From an uncultured Pelagibacteraceae bacterium (GTDB taxonomy: Bacteria > Pseudomonadota > Alphaproteobacteria > Pelagibacterales > Pelagibacteraceae), in NCBI GenBank assembly GCA_902561585.1, contig CACEQK010000002.1, forward strand, positions 1 to 64,000: DNA of 64,000 nucleotides, read 5' to 3'. Below are positions 25,887-36,635 of this stretch, one piece after another; the first letter of the stretch is position 1; each line of letters starts with the position of its first letter. The position numbers and the translations under genes are program-made. A model generated the notes under the pieces. It was given only the letters and a program-made list of their open reading frames with translations, was not told where the DNA came from and did not search any database.

Positions 25887-27006
25887 ATAAATAAGTTTTA
25901 TTTTTAGTATAATTTAAAATCAAACCAGCTAAAATCGCGCTGCTCATCAGAGAAGATCCGCCATAACTCAAAAAAGGTAAAGTCATTCCAGTCGTTGGCA
26001 ATAAATTAGTATTTACCCCTGCATGTATAAAAGTTTGAAATATAAATAATGATGCTAAGCCGCTTAAAGAAATCTTAATAAATTCATTATCCTGATTAAA
26101 GCAACTTTTGATTACCCTGAATGCTATATATAAAAAAATTGCAATTATAATAATCGAGACTATAGAACCGTATTCTTCAGAAATTACAGCAATTACGTAG
26201 TCAGTATGAGCTTCTGGAACGCTCTCTTTTAAAATACCTTCACCCATTCCTTGCCCGGTTAAACCTCCTAGTTTAATTGCATCTAAAGCTGCAGATGATT
26301 GAAATTTATCACCTTGGCTAGGATCAAAAAATGAAATTAAACGATTGATAATATATCCAAACTTTTCAGGTAAAAAAAATAATAGTGAGCTAAAAAGTAT
26401 TAAAAAAATTGTGAGAAAAATACCAATATATATTAGGCTAACTCCAGATACAAAAACAGTTGCGATCCAGCTACTAGTTAATAATATTGACTGTCCTAAA
26501 TCAGGCTGATCTATTAATAAAATGATCACGCAACTTAAAAGTATGAAGCTTAAAAAATATTTTATGTGATAATTTTGAAAATTTTCGTAAGTAAGTATTT
26601 TTACTGTCATCAAAATAAATAATGGTTTTAATATTTCTACAGGCTGTAGGTTAAAAAAATACAGATTTAACCATCTTCTAGCTCCTTTTGCTTCTACTCC
26701 AATTATTGGAACTATCGCCAAAAAAATAAAAGAAACTACAAAAGCTGGAATAACAAGTTTAATCAATACTTCTGTTCGAATAAATGAAATTATCATCATG
26801 ATTGATATAGCTAAAATTGTAAAAATTAAGTGTTTAGTAAAAAAGAAATAATAGTCTTTGTTTAATCTTTCTCCTGCGAGCGAAGATGTTGATGAAAATG
26901 AAAAAAATAATCCTAGGAAAAATAGTATCAAAAAACAAAACAAGATTTTTTTATCAATACTTCTCCAATAATTAAGTGTGAAAAATTTAAATGAATTTTC
27001 TTGCAT
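25879..27006 (-). CDS. ftsW: SEDS peptidoglycan polymerase FtsW
   Basis: 375 aa polytopic; INTxLLPTTGMTLPFLSYGGSS-type motif (NTNLLPTTGMTLPFLSYGGSSLM). Confidence 0.94.
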   Translation of the reverse strand: MQENSFKFFTLNYWRSIDKKILFCFLILFFLGLFFSFSSTSSLAGERLNKDYYFFFTKHLIFTILAISIMMIISFIRTEVLIKLVIPAFVVSFIFLAIVPIIGVEAKGARRWLNLYFFNLQPVEILKPLFILMTVKILTYENFQNYHIKYFLSFILLSCVIILLIDQPDLGQSILLTSSWIATVFVSGVSLIYIGIFLTIFLILFSSLLFFLPEKFGYIINRLISFFDPSQGDKFQSSAALDAIKLGGLTGQGMGEGILKESVPEAHTDYVIAVISEEYGSIVSIIIIAIFLYIAFRVIKSCFNQDNEFIKISLSGLASLFIFQTFIHAGVNTNLLPTTGMTLPFLSYGGSSLMSSAILAGLILNYTKNKTYLYD

Positions 27007-28264
27007 ATTTTTTACATAATTTTTTGAATTTGTTTCCTCTTACTTCAAAATTTTTAAATTGATCAAATGATGCAGCTGCTGGACTTAACAAAATTAAGCA
27101 CTTTTTCTTCTTATAAAATTTATAATCTTTAATTATTTGATTAATTGCGCTGTCAAGGGTTTTTGAAATTGAGAAAGAAACTTTTCCTTCTATTTGCTTT
27201 TTAAAAAAATTAATATTTTTTCCAATTAGATAACATTTGATTATATTTTTTTTGTAATTAAATAAATTAATTTTATCCCCTTTTTTTGGAAGACCCCCTA
27301 AAATCCAAAAAATATTTTTTAAGCCGGATATAGCTGTAATAGCAGATTCACAGGTTGTCGCTTTGGAGTCGTTGATGAAAGTAACGTTCTTTTTTTTCAT
27401 AAAAATTTCAAATCTATGCTCTAATCCTTTAAAAGATTGAATGGATTTAACAAATGATTTTTGGCTTATATTAATCAATTTAGACAATTCAAAAACAAAG
27501 CTCACATTTTCATCATTAATATTTGAAGCTAAATAACTATTTTTTATTTTATACTTAATTTTTTTATAATCTCTTAATTTAGGAATAATTAATTTACTCT
27601 TAAAATTTTTCTTTTTAAAAGCTATCTTTAAAGTTTTGTTTGTAAAAGCATATTGTTTTTTATTCTGATTTTTAAATATTTTGAGTTTTGCATTTAAATA
27701 TTTGTTTGTGCTTCCATGCCAATCTATATGATCATTAGTAAAATTTAGAAAAAGAGCAAAGTCTGGACAAATAAACTTTGAATGTGAAAGTTGGAAAGAC
27801 GAGGCTTCTATTATTACAAAACTATTATTTACTTTTTTTAAACTTAGTAAAGGCTTGCCTATATTCCCTCCCAATAAACATTTAAATTCATTTTTTTTTA
27901 AGACATGGTCAAGTAATTTACACGTAGTTGATTTTCCATTTGTTCCTGTTACAACAATACTTTTGAATTTTTTTCTATCTAAATAAAATAAATCTAAATC
28001 AGTTATGATTTTTTTTTTATATTTCTTTAGATTTTTGTTTTTATTTAAGCTAATTCCTGGCGACAATATAATATAGTCTACTTGCTTTAATGATTTATCA
28101 AGATTTTTTGTCCTATAGCTTTGAAAAAGGTTTTTACGTTTATCATCATAAACTTTGAAATTTGAAATTTTTTTTTCTTTAAAAAAATTAATTACAGAAC
28201 TACCGGTTATTCCAAGCCCATAAACAAGGAACGAATGTTCTTTGAGTTTAGGAGTTTTAAACAT
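26987..28264 (-). CDS. murD: UDP-MurNAc-L-Ala--D-Glu ligase
   Basis: VVTGTNGKSTTCKLL; FTNDHIDWHGS; SFKGLEHRFE; NDSKATTCESA. Confidence 0.95.
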   Translation of the reverse strand: MFKTPKLKEHSFLVYGLGITGSSVINFFKEKKISNFKVYDDKRKNLFQSYRTKNLDKSLKQVDYIILSPGISLNKNKNLKKYKKKIITDLDLFYLDRKKFKSIVVTGTNGKSTTCKLLDHVLKKNEFKCLLGGNIGKPLLSLKKVNNSFVIIEASSFQLSHSKFICPDFALFLNFTNDHIDWHGSTNKYLNAKLKIFKNQNKKQYAFTNKTLKIAFKKKNFKSKLIIPKLRDYKKIKYKIKNSYLASNINDENVSFVFELSKLINISQKSFVKSIQSFKGLEHRFEIFMKKKNVTFINDSKATTCESAITAISGLKNIFWILGGLPKKGDKINLFNYKKNIIKCYLIGKNINFFKKQIEGKVSFSISKTLDSAINQIIKDYKFYKKKKCLILLSPAAASFDQFKNFEVRGNKFKKLCKKYARKFI

Positions 28265-28265
28265 C

Positions 28266-29351
28266 TTACCTTAATTTTAATGTTGCTAATCCAATCAATG
28301 CTAAGATTATGGCAATAATCCAAAATCTAATTACAATTGTAGATTCTGCCCAACCTTTTTTTTCGAAATGGTGATGAATTGGAGCCATTTTAAATATTCT
28401 TTTTCCCGTTAATTTAAATGAAATTACTTGGATGATTACAGAAACTGTTTCTAAAACAAATAAACCACCAATTATAGCTAAAACTATTTCATGTTTTACA
28501 ATAATTGCGATTGCCGCCAATGATCCTCCTAAAGAAAGTGAGCCAGTGTCACCCATGAAAATTTTTGCGGGAGGTGCATTATACCAAAGAAAACCTAAAC
28601 AAGCTCCCACAACTGATCCGCAAAAAATAGACAATTCTCCGACATCCGGAATATATTGTATTTGCAAATATTCAGAGAAAATTGTGTTTCCTACGACATA
28701 GGAAATTAATGTAAAAGAAAGTGCTACTAACATTACAGGTACAGTAGCAAGTCCATCTAGACCATCAGTCAAATTTACTGCGTTGGATGCTCCAATTATC
28801 ACAAATAATCCGAATGGAATAAAAAATAGACCCATTTGCCAGATTAAATTTTTAAAAAATGGAAAATAAAGATTGTATAAATATTGGTGATTAGAAAATT
28901 TAATTAATAATGTTAAAGTTATTACACCTATAATTAATTGACCAAGAAATTTTAAGCTTGATTTAAGTCCTCTTGAATTCTTATATTTTATCTTTAAAAT
29001 ATCATCTGTCAGTCCTAAACCTCCCAAAGATAAAGATACAAATATTAATACCCAAACATATATATTTCTTAAGTCAGCCCATAACAACGTGCCAGAAATA
29101 ATTCCAATAATAATGATTACTCCGCCCATTGTAGGTGTGCCAGACTTTTTTATAATATGATCAATTGGACCATCTTGTCTGATAGGCCCGGTAATCATTT
29201 TTTCTGAAAATAGCTTGATAAGTGGTCCTCCAATAATAAATACGACTACCAAAGACGTTACAACAGATAATCCAGTTCTAAATGTAAGATATTTAAAAAC
29301 ATTTAAAAATGAGTATTGGTCAACTAAAGATGTTAAAAGACTAAAGAGCAT
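28266..29351 (-). CDS. mraY: Phospho-MurNAc-pentapeptide transferase
   Basis: GTPTMGGVIII; NAVNLTDGLDGLA; MGDTGSLSLGG; MAPIHHHFEKKGW. Confidence 0.96.
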   Translation of the reverse strand: MLFSLLTSLVDQYSFLNVFKYLTFRTGLSVVTSLVVVFIIGGPLIKLFSEKMITGPIRQDGPIDHIIKKSGTPTMGGVIIIIGIISGTLLWADLRNIYVWVLIFVSLSLGGLGLTDDILKIKYKNSRGLKSSLKFLGQLIIGVITLTLLIKFSNHQYLYNLYFPFFKNLIWQMGLFFIPFGLFVIIGASNAVNLTDGLDGLATVPVMLVALSFTLISYVVGNTIFSEYLQIQYIPDVGELSIFCGSVVGACLGFLWYNAPPAKIFMGDTGSLSLGGSLAAIAIIVKHEIVLAIIGGLFVLETVSVIIQVISFKLTGKRIFKMAPIHHHFEKKGWAESTIVIRFWIIAIILALIGLATLKLR

Positions 29352-32108
29352 TTAAATTCCTTTTATAATATTTTTACTAAAGTTATTTAAACCTGTAGCA
29401 TTAGATCCTTTAACCATTAAGTAATCATTATTAGAAATTATACTTCTTAAGTTAAAGTCTATATCCTCTGTGTTTTGCAAAATATTTCCTCTTTTATTTT
29501 TATTTAGATTCTTATAGGTGAATATAGTTTGTTTTCCCTTAACGAATACTTTGTCGATATCAGAATTGTTAATAACTTTTGAAATTTCTTCATGATATTT
29601 TCTCGATTTATGGCCTAATTCCAACATATCGCCCAATACTAAATATTTTTTAAATTTTTCTTTTTTTAATGAGTCAAATCTTAAAATGGCATTTTTTACT
29701 GACAGTGGGTTTGCATTATAACTTTCATCAATAAATCTAAATTTTTTCTTATATCTTAAAATATTATATTTTTTCCCTCTTCCCGCTGTTGGTTGTAAAT
29801 TCTTTATTAGTGATTTTATCTTATTGATATCAATTTTTAATGCATGCAGTACAGCTAAGCTCGCCAGAATATTATAAATATAAATATCTCTAAATTCATA
29901 AATTAAGCTCTGATTATCTATATTTACAAAAATTTTTGTATTTCCATTTTTTTCATAAATCTTTTTCAATAAGATATTTGACTTTCTATGTTTGCCAAAA
30001 GTAATTATTTCAAGATTAAAGGATTTTGCTTTTTGATATAAAAAATTAAAAAATTTGTCATCTCTATTTAAAATAATTTTTCCACCTCTTTTGATGCTTT
30101 CTATTATTTCAGATTTTGCTTTAGCTATTCCTTTTACATTTTTAAAATTTTCTAAATGTGCTTCACCAATATTTGTAATTATACCTAAATGAGGTCTTAT
30201 TAATTTTGATAAGTTTTTAATTTCCCCTGCCTTGCTCATTCCAACTTCGAAAACACCGTATTTATCGAATGAACTTAAATTAGATAAACTTATAGGAACA
30301 CCTAAGTGATTGTTAAAAGATTTTGGTGAAAAATATGTTTCACCAAATTTTTTTAGCAAATGACCTAGTAAATTTTTAAGAGATGTTTTTCCAGCACTTC
30401 CAGTGATAGCAATTATATTTGCAGAAGATTTTTCACGTTTTAGTTTTGCGAAGGAATTTAAAAATGAGATAGCATTTTTTACCTTGATTATGTTTTTTCC
30501 AATTTTTTTTGCAGAGTCAGATACGACACAACTTGCGCCTTTGTTTAGAGCATCTTTAACAAATCTATTTCCATTATTTTTTTTGCCTTTGAGTGCTAAA
30601 AATAAATTACCCTTTTTTATTGATCTAGTATCAGTGGACAATCCATCGAAATTAATAAATCTTTTATAACCCGTAATTTTTTGTAAAATTAAATTGTTTT
30701 CAAAATGATTCAATTTTTTTTTAGAGAGATTTGCTGATTTTATAGTAGTTTCTTTTATAATTTTTTTATCAGATGTTTTATAAATTTTATTTTTATAAAT
30801 TTGAATTTCCTCATGCCCTTTTCCTGCTACTAATATTATTTCTCCAGGAATTGCCTTCTTAATAGACTGTTGAATAGCATTACGTCTATTTCCAATATTA
30901 AAACTTTTTTTTCTTGGAATATATTTTAAGAGCTCTTTTCTAATTTTTTGAGGGTCTTCATTCCTTGGATTATCGTCTGTTATATATATTTTGCTACAAT
31001 ATTTATTTGCTATCCTAGCCATTAATGGTCTTTTTTTTTTATCTCTGTCTCCTCCGCAACCAAAAACAATAGTTATATTTTTTTTATTTTCATTTTTTAA
31101 ACACTCTAAAGTTTTTAAAAGGGCATCTGGGGTATGAGCATAATCTAAAAAAACTTTTATTTTATTTGGAAATTTTTTTACTAATTCTAATCTTCCATTT
31201 ACATCATTGATTTTTTTTATTTTTCCGTAAATTAAATGATCTTTTAGTCCACATATTTTTGCAACTAAAATTCCCATAGCTAAATTCTTTTTCTTAAAAT
31301 CTGGAAAAGCTGGTAATTGATTTTTAACCTTTAAAAATTCATTATTTATATCAACTAATTTAAATCCTCTTTTTTTGGATATCTTTTTTAAAATTTTAAA
31401 TGGTAAAATATCTTTATCTGAAATTATTTTAGTTTTTTTTCTCAAAATTTTTCTGAACAAAATAAGCTTAGCATTCAAATATGCTTTCATATTCTTATGA
31501 TAATCCAAATGGTCTTGACTGAAGTTAGTAAAAACAGCCGATTTAAAATCTATATGATGAAGTCTCTCTTGTTGCAAACCGTGACTTGAAGCCTCGATAA
31601 TTACATTTTCAATCTTTTTTTTTTTAAGAAAGTTTAGAGTTTTATGTAATGATATCGTGTCAGGTGATGTCAAACTTGTTTTTAAAAATTTGTTATTATA
31701 TTTAATTCCCAACGTTCCAATTGAAGCAACAGGTTTATTGTTTAACCTAAATAGTTGATAAAACATATCAGCAACAGATGTTTTTCCATTAGTGCCAGTA
31801 ACAGCAATTATGTTTTTCGGTTTTAAGTTATAAAACCTTGAAGCAATTTCGCTTAAAAAATTTCTTACATTTTTCTTTTTAATTACAAGTATATTTTTAT
31901 CTTTGAATTTACATTTATTTGAACAAATTATGACGGAGGCCCCTTTATTAATTGCTTGTTTGATAAAATTTTCTCCGTTCTCCTTTTTTCCCTTAATGGC
32001 AAAAAAGATAAAATTTTTTTTTGTGCTGTTACTATTTGATGAAATTCCTTTTACTGAAATATTTCTTTTATTAAAAGGGATTTCTTTAATTAAATTTTTC
32101 AACAACAT
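29352..32108 (-). CDS. murE-murF: MurE-MurF fusion
   Basis: Single 918-aa ORF: MurE half (TGTNGKTSVADMFYQL, DYAHTPDALLKTL, DNPRNEDP) and MurF half (LSTDTRSIKKGNLFLALKG, TGSAGKTSLKNLL, DESYNANPLSVKNAI). Confidence 0.95.
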   Translation of the reverse strand: MLLKNLIKEIPFNKRNISVKGISSNSNSTKKNFIFFAIKGKKENGENFIKQAINKGASVIICSNKCKFKDKNILVIKKKNVRNFLSEIASRFYNLKPKNIIAVTGTNGKTSVADMFYQLFRLNNKPVASIGTLGIKYNNKFLKTSLTSPDTISLHKTLNFLKKKKIENVIIEASSHGLQQERLHHIDFKSAVFTNFSQDHLDYHKNMKAYLNAKLILFRKILRKKTKIISDKDILPFKILKKISKKRGFKLVDINNEFLKVKNQLPAFPDFKKKNLAMGILVAKICGLKDHLIYGKIKKINDVNGRLELVKKFPNKIKVFLDYAHTPDALLKTLECLKNENKKNITIVFGCGGDRDKKKRPLMARIANKYCSKIYITDDNPRNEDPQKIRKELLKYIPRKKSFNIGNRRNAIQQSIKKAIPGEIILVAGKGHEEIQIYKNKIYKTSDKKIIKETTIKSANLSKKKLNHFENNLILQKITGYKRFINFDGLSTDTRSIKKGNLFLALKGKKNNGNRFVKDALNKGASCVVSDSAKKIGKNIIKVKNAISFLNSFAKLKREKSSANIIAITGSAGKTSLKNLLGHLLKKFGETYFSPKSFNNHLGVPISLSNLSSFDKYGVFEVGMSKAGEIKNLSKLIRPHLGIITNIGEAHLENFKNVKGIAKAKSEIIESIKRGGKIILNRDDKFFNFLYQKAKSFNLEIITFGKHRKSNILLKKIYEKNGNTKIFVNIDNQSLIYEFRDIYIYNILASLAVLHALKIDINKIKSLIKNLQPTAGRGKKYNILRYKKKFRFIDESYNANPLSVKNAILRFDSLKKEKFKKYLVLGDMLELGHKSRKYHEEISKVINNSDIDKVFVKGKQTIFTYKNLNKNKRGNILQNTEDIDFNLRSIISNNDYLMVKGSNATGLNNFSKNIIKGI

Positions 32109-33807
32109 ATTGGTTTAAAAAATCCTTATTATTTATGGCTAAAATTGGTCCAATTTTTTCTATTATTTTGCCAGCAACATAAACAGAATTCCAACCAGAG
32201 GTATTATATGGTGCTTTAGTTTTTATTCCGCGATAGTTATAAACAAGATCTTTATTAAGTTTTGGATTTTCTAACATTACAAATAATGAATAGTTTGGTT
32301 TTTTTGTAGGAAAAACAGAAATAAATGAATTTATTCTTTGTTTATTATTTCCGTAGCTTTCTGCAGTCCCTGTTTTTCCTCCTACATAATACCCGTCTAT
32401 ATCTGCCAAACTTGCTGTTCCGTTTTCGCTACTAACAACTTGCCTTAAAATACTTGATATTTCTTTACTTGTTTCATTAGATATTATTTTTTTTTTTTCA
32501 ATTTTATTTCTATCTTTTATTAAACTAGGCGTGACTAAATTTCCTCCGTTAGTGAGGCTGGCATATAACGCTGTGGCTTGAAGAGGAGTGGTTGTTATTC
32601 CATGGCCAAAAGAAACCGTTTCAATCTTGCATTTATTCCATTTTATTTCATGAGGAGTCCCAACTTCTTCGAGTTCAATGACTGGAACTTTTGTTAAATT
32701 AGTATTTTTTAAAAATTTTTTGAAAACATCCTCACCTATTTTTTGAGCTAAAATAACTGACCCAACATTTGAAGATCTTACTAAAATTTCCTCTGTTGAA
32801 AGGCTGCGGGGATGCTCTTTCATATCAGTAATTTCATGAATAGAACATTTCAATTTTCTGGGAATATTTTCAATAACTGTATCCTTTCTAACAATATTTC
32901 TTTCAAGAGCTAATGCTACAGTAAAGGTTTTAAAAATGGATCCTAATTCATAAACACCTTTTGTAATTTTATTAATATAATTTTTGTCTGTAATGGTTTT
33001 ACGTTGATTTATATTAAAATTGGGTAAAGATACTAAAGATAATATATCGCCATTATTTACATTCATTAATAAAGCTGCAGCTCCTGAAGCATCAAAAGTT
33101 TTTACAGCTTCGCTTAATTCTTTGTTAATTATATATTGAATATTGCTATCTAAAGTTAACTCTAATGGAGTATCTTTTAAATTTTTACTTTTTAATTCTT
33201 TATCAAAATATTTTTCAAGTCCTGAAATTCCAAAGTTATCATAATCGACTTGACCTATAACATGGCTAAATAGATCTCCATGCGTATACATTCTGGCTTG
33301 AAATGGTTCAAATTTTATTGCTTTTTCTCCTAATGACCAAAGTTTTTGTTTTTCGTTTTGAGTTATCCTTGTTTTAATACGAAAATATTTTTTTCCGTTA
33401 AGTTTTTGTCTAATCTCATCAGTTGGAAGATTAGGAAAAATAAATCTTAATTTTATTAAAAAATTTTTCTTATCTTTTACTAATTTTGGATCAACCGCAG
33501 CATGATATGCGTTAATATTTCTTGAAATTATTATACCATTTCTGTCAACTATATCTCTCCTTAATAAGTTAAATTTAGACTTTTGATTATTAAAGCCCAA
33601 TATCTCTTTTTGGCTTAATGAAATATATGCTATTTTTATTGAGAAAATTGTAATTAGAGAAAAAAAGAAAAAAAATAATAAATAATTTCTATCCTCAAAA
33701 TTATTATGTTTTTTTAAACTTTTTGATTTTTTATTTGTTTCTAGATAATCTTCAAAATAAAAACTTCTTTGATTGGTTGTTTTATTTTTTCCTGATTTTT
33801 TTTTCAT
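32086..33807 (-). CDS. ftsI: FtsI/PBP3 transpeptidase
   Basis: 573 aa; one TM, GSIFKTF (SxxK), SSN, KTGTAE. Confidence 0.94.
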   Translation of the reverse strand: MKKKSGKNKTTNQRSFYFEDYLETNKKSKSLKKHNNFEDRNYLLFFFFFSLITIFSIKIAYISLSQKEILGFNNQKSKFNLLRRDIVDRNGIIISRNINAYHAAVDPKLVKDKKNFLIKLRFIFPNLPTDEIRQKLNGKKYFRIKTRITQNEKQKLWSLGEKAIKFEPFQARMYTHGDLFSHVIGQVDYDNFGISGLEKYFDKELKSKNLKDTPLELTLDSNIQYIINKELSEAVKTFDASGAAALLMNVNNGDILSLVSLPNFNINQRKTITDKNYINKITKGVYELGSIFKTFTVALALERNIVRKDTVIENIPRKLKCSIHEITDMKEHPRSLSTEEILVRSSNVGSVILAQKIGEDVFKKFLKNTNLTKVPVIELEEVGTPHEIKWNKCKIETVSFGHGITTTPLQATALYASLTNGGNLVTPSLIKDRNKIEKKKIISNETSKEISSILRQVVSSENGTASLADIDGYYVGGKTGTAESYGNNKQRINSFISVFPTKKPNYSLFVMLENPKLNKDLVYNYRGIKTKAPYNTSGWNSVYVAGKIIEKIGPILAINNKDFLNQYVVEKFN

Positions 33808-34120
33808 CTATATTTATTAAATTGGATAACTTCTTTTCGAGTGTATTAAAATCGTCAACATCGTAAAATATGTTTGAATGTTTAATTGGTTCAAATTTTT
33901 CTAAATCTTTGCTATTAAATTTTTTCTCAATTTCATTTGGTGAAGATAAGTATGAAAATTCCATTTCAGCTTCACTAATGTTTTTTTCTTTAGCTATAAT
34001 TTTGATATTTAAACCTTTTATTTGTTTTTCTATTATTCTTGACTGATTTTTAACTAAAGAAGTTATTATTAAAAAAAATGTAAATACAGCTAACGAGAAA
34101 AATAATTTTGAATTAAACAT
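33782..34120 (-). CDS. ftsL: FtsL-like bitopic division protein
   Basis: 112 aa, N-terminal TM, between rsmH and ftsI; identified by synteny. Confidence 0.65.
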   Translation of the reverse strand: MFNSKLFFSLAVFTFFLIITSLVKNQSRIIEKQIKGLNIKIIAKEKNISEAEMEFSYLSSPNEIEKKFNSKDLEKFEPIKHSNIFYDVDDFNTLEKKLSNLINIDEKKIRKK

Positions 34121-35123
34121 TTGCTGACTCCAGTTCTAAATAATTTTTAAACTTATCTATTAACTCATGAGGATATTGAAAATCAGTATTGCTTCTAATT
34201 GCAAACCTTAACTTCGCAGATCTTGCTCTATTGTTTATTTCCAATTCTTTTTTAGAGGGTTTAAGAGCTTTATTTTTGTATGCCTCAAACAAATATGCCT
34301 GTTCAATCTTATTTTCGGGAAGATATCTTGATGATCGTGATTTGTTTTTTGAATAATTATTAAAAAAAAATTTTACTATTTTATCCTCAATAGAATGAAA
34401 GGTTACAACTAAAATTTTTCCACCTGGTTTTAATTTTTTAGTAGCATTAATAATTCCATTTATTAACTCGCTTATTTCTTTATTTACAAAAATTCTAAGA
34501 GCCTGAAATGTTTTAGTGCAAGGATTTATTTTTTTTGAAAAATTTTTTTTTTTACTTTCTTCAATAATTTTTACTAGTTGATTAGTTTTGGTTATCCTTT
34601 TTTTCTTTCTAGAATTAACAATGTTTCTTGCAATTCTTGTGGCTTCTTTTTCATCACCAAGAAATTTAATTATCGACTTTAAATCTGTTTCACTAAGATT
34701 ATTTACAGCATCTAAAGCTGAGATATTATTAAGGCCCATTGCCATGTCCAATTGTTTATCTGACTTGAATGAAAAACCTCTTTCAAGGTTATCTAATTGA
34801 ATGGAAGATAGACCTAAATCAAATATTATTGCATCAACATGATCCTCGATAATAGTATCTAGCTGACTAAATTTTATTTGATAAAATTTAAATCTTTTTG
34901 GGAATTTTCTTTCTAGTTCTTCTGCAATTGATTTAATATTATTATCTCTATCTATTGCTGCTATTTCAGTTTTTGGAATTTTTAAAATTTCTTTAGAATA
35001 TCCACCTCCACCAAATGTACAGTCAATATATTTGCCTCCATTGAATGGAGAGGTTATTTTTAGAACCTCATTCAACATCACTGGAAAATGGGAGGATTCC
35101 AGTGATGATGTATGATTGTTCAT
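34113..35123 (-). CDS. rsmH: 16S rRNA m4C1402 methyltransferase
   Basis: HFPVMLNEVLKI; DCTFGGGGYSKEIL; ARSAKLRFAIR. Confidence 0.95.
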   Translation of the reverse strand: MNNHTSSLESSHFPVMLNEVLKITSPFNGGKYIDCTFGGGGYSKEILKIPKTEIAAIDRDNNIKSIAEELERKFPKRFKFYQIKFSQLDTIIEDHVDAIIFDLGLSSIQLDNLERGFSFKSDKQLDMAMGLNNISALDAVNNLSETDLKSIIKFLGDEKEATRIARNIVNSRKKKRITKTNQLVKIIEESKKKNFSKKINPCTKTFQALRIFVNKEISELINGIINATKKLKPGGKILVVTFHSIEDKIVKFFFNNYSKNKSRSSRYLPENKIEQAYLFEAYKNKALKPSKKELEINNRARSAKLRFAIRSNTDFQYPHELIDKFKNYLELESANV

Positions 35124-35141
35124 TGCTTAATGATTTTTTCA

Positions 35142-36635
35142 TTAAAATTTTTGTTTCCTTAAGAAGGCAGGAATTTCAAAATCTTCTTCTTCATTTAGAT
35201 CCTGATCAAATAATTCATCTGAGTCTCGGTTAGATTGTTCGTTATTTTCATTATTAATTTCTTCGAACGTATTATTTTCTTCAGAAAATAGTTTAGGCGT
35301 ATATTCTTCCTCATTATTTATACTATCTGCCTGCTCTGTAATTTCTTCATTGTTCTCTAAACTGGAGTTCTCAATATAAGAGGCGCTTTCAATTGATACT
35401 CCTGTCGGAAGATCATTATAATTATTTTCAGTATTAACATTGTTTGCCTCTTCATTATTTAAGCTAGTTGAAGCATCATTAATTACATCGTTTTGAAGTT
35501 CATCTTTAATTTCAAAACTTTCGTCAAGTTTTAAAGCTGTTGCTCCATCAATCGCGCCTAATGCACTATTATCCATTCTAGGATTATGAGAAAACAAATT
35601 TTCTGAGTATCCAGAATTTCTATTCTGAATTCTTGATACCATATTCAAAACTGTTTTGTTTTCTGTTTTGTGACCATCTAGTGCAGTTGCAACAATTGAA
35701 ACTCTAATTTTTCCATTAAGTTCGGTATCTTCAATTGCTCCAAAAATTAATTCTGCTTCAGGGTCTACCTCTGCTCTAATTCTATTAACGGATTCTTCTA
35801 CTTCAAATAAAGTTAGATCATCTCCTCCAGTTATATTCACTAATAATCCTTTTGCTCCCTTCAAAGAGTACTCATCAATAAGAGGATTATTTAATGCCAT
35901 TTCAGTAGCTGCTTTACCTCTATTTTCACCTTCAGCTTCACCAGTGCCCATCATAGCTTTGCCCATTGAACTCATTACAGTTTCTACATCTGCAAAATCA
36001 AGGTTTATCATTCCAGGTCTTACCATAAGATCTGTCACACTTTGAACTCCGTGTTTAAGTACATTGTTTGATAAGATAAAAGCGTTTTTAAAAGTTGTAG
36101 TTTCACTAGCAATTTTGAAAAGATTTTGATTAGGTACTACTATAACTGTATCTAAATGTTTTTTAAATTCTTCCAAACCTTGCATGGCTCTTCTCATTCT
36201 TTTTGGGCCTTCATAAGAAAAAGGAAGTGTCGTCACTCCAACAGTTAAAATGTTTAGCTCTCTAGCAGCTTTTGCAATTACATGTGAAGCTCCTGTGCCA
36301 GTTCCCCCTCCCATTCCTGAGGTTATAAAAACCATATTTGCACCTTGTATATAACTTGTTATTTCATTTAATGACTCGTCAGCTGCAGCTTGGCCAATAT
36401 CATCTTTGGCTCCCGCGCCTAAACCTTTAGTTAAGTTCATTCCAATTTGAATTTTTGCATCAGCTTTACTCATTTTCAGATCCTGAGCGTCTGTGTTAAC
36501 TGCAACAAATTCTACACCCTTCATACCAGAGTCAATCATTGCATTTATTGCATTACCTCCAGCACCACCTACTCCTAATACTAAGATCCTTGGTTTTAAT
36601 TCTTTAAGTTCACCACCACCAATATTTATACTCAT
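35142..36635 (-). CDS. ftsZ: Cell division GTPase FtsZ
   Basis: GVGGAGGNAINAMI; GGGTGTGAS tubulin signature; long acidic/Asn-rich linker; C-terminal EIPAFLRKQKF. Confidence 0.97.
   Translation of the reverse strand: MSINIGGGELKELKPRILVLGVGGAGGNAINAMIDSGMKGVEFVAVNTDAQDLKMSKADAKIQIGMNLTKGLGAGAKDDIGQAAADESLNEITSYIQGANMVFITSGMGGGTGTGASHVIAKAARELNILTVGVTTLPFSYEGPKRMRRAMQGLEEFKKHLDTVIVVPNQNLFKIASETTTFKNAFILSNNVLKHGVQSVTDLMVRPGMINLDFADVETVMSSMGKAMMGTGEAEGENRGKAATEMALNNPLIDEYSLKGAKGLLVNITGGDDLTLFEVEESVNRIRAEVDPEAELIFGAIEDTELNGKIRVSIVATALDGHKTENKTVLNMVSRIQNRNSGYSENLFSHNPRMDNSALGAIDGATALKLDESFEIKDELQNDVINDASTSLNNEEANNVNTENNYNDLPTGVSIESASYIENSSLENNEEITEQADSINNEEEYTPKLFSEENNTFEEINNENNEQSNRDSDELFDQDLNEEEDFEIPAFLRKQKF

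Noticed and set aside
28432-28701. 89-aa plus-strand ORF
   Set aside because: Shadow of mraY.
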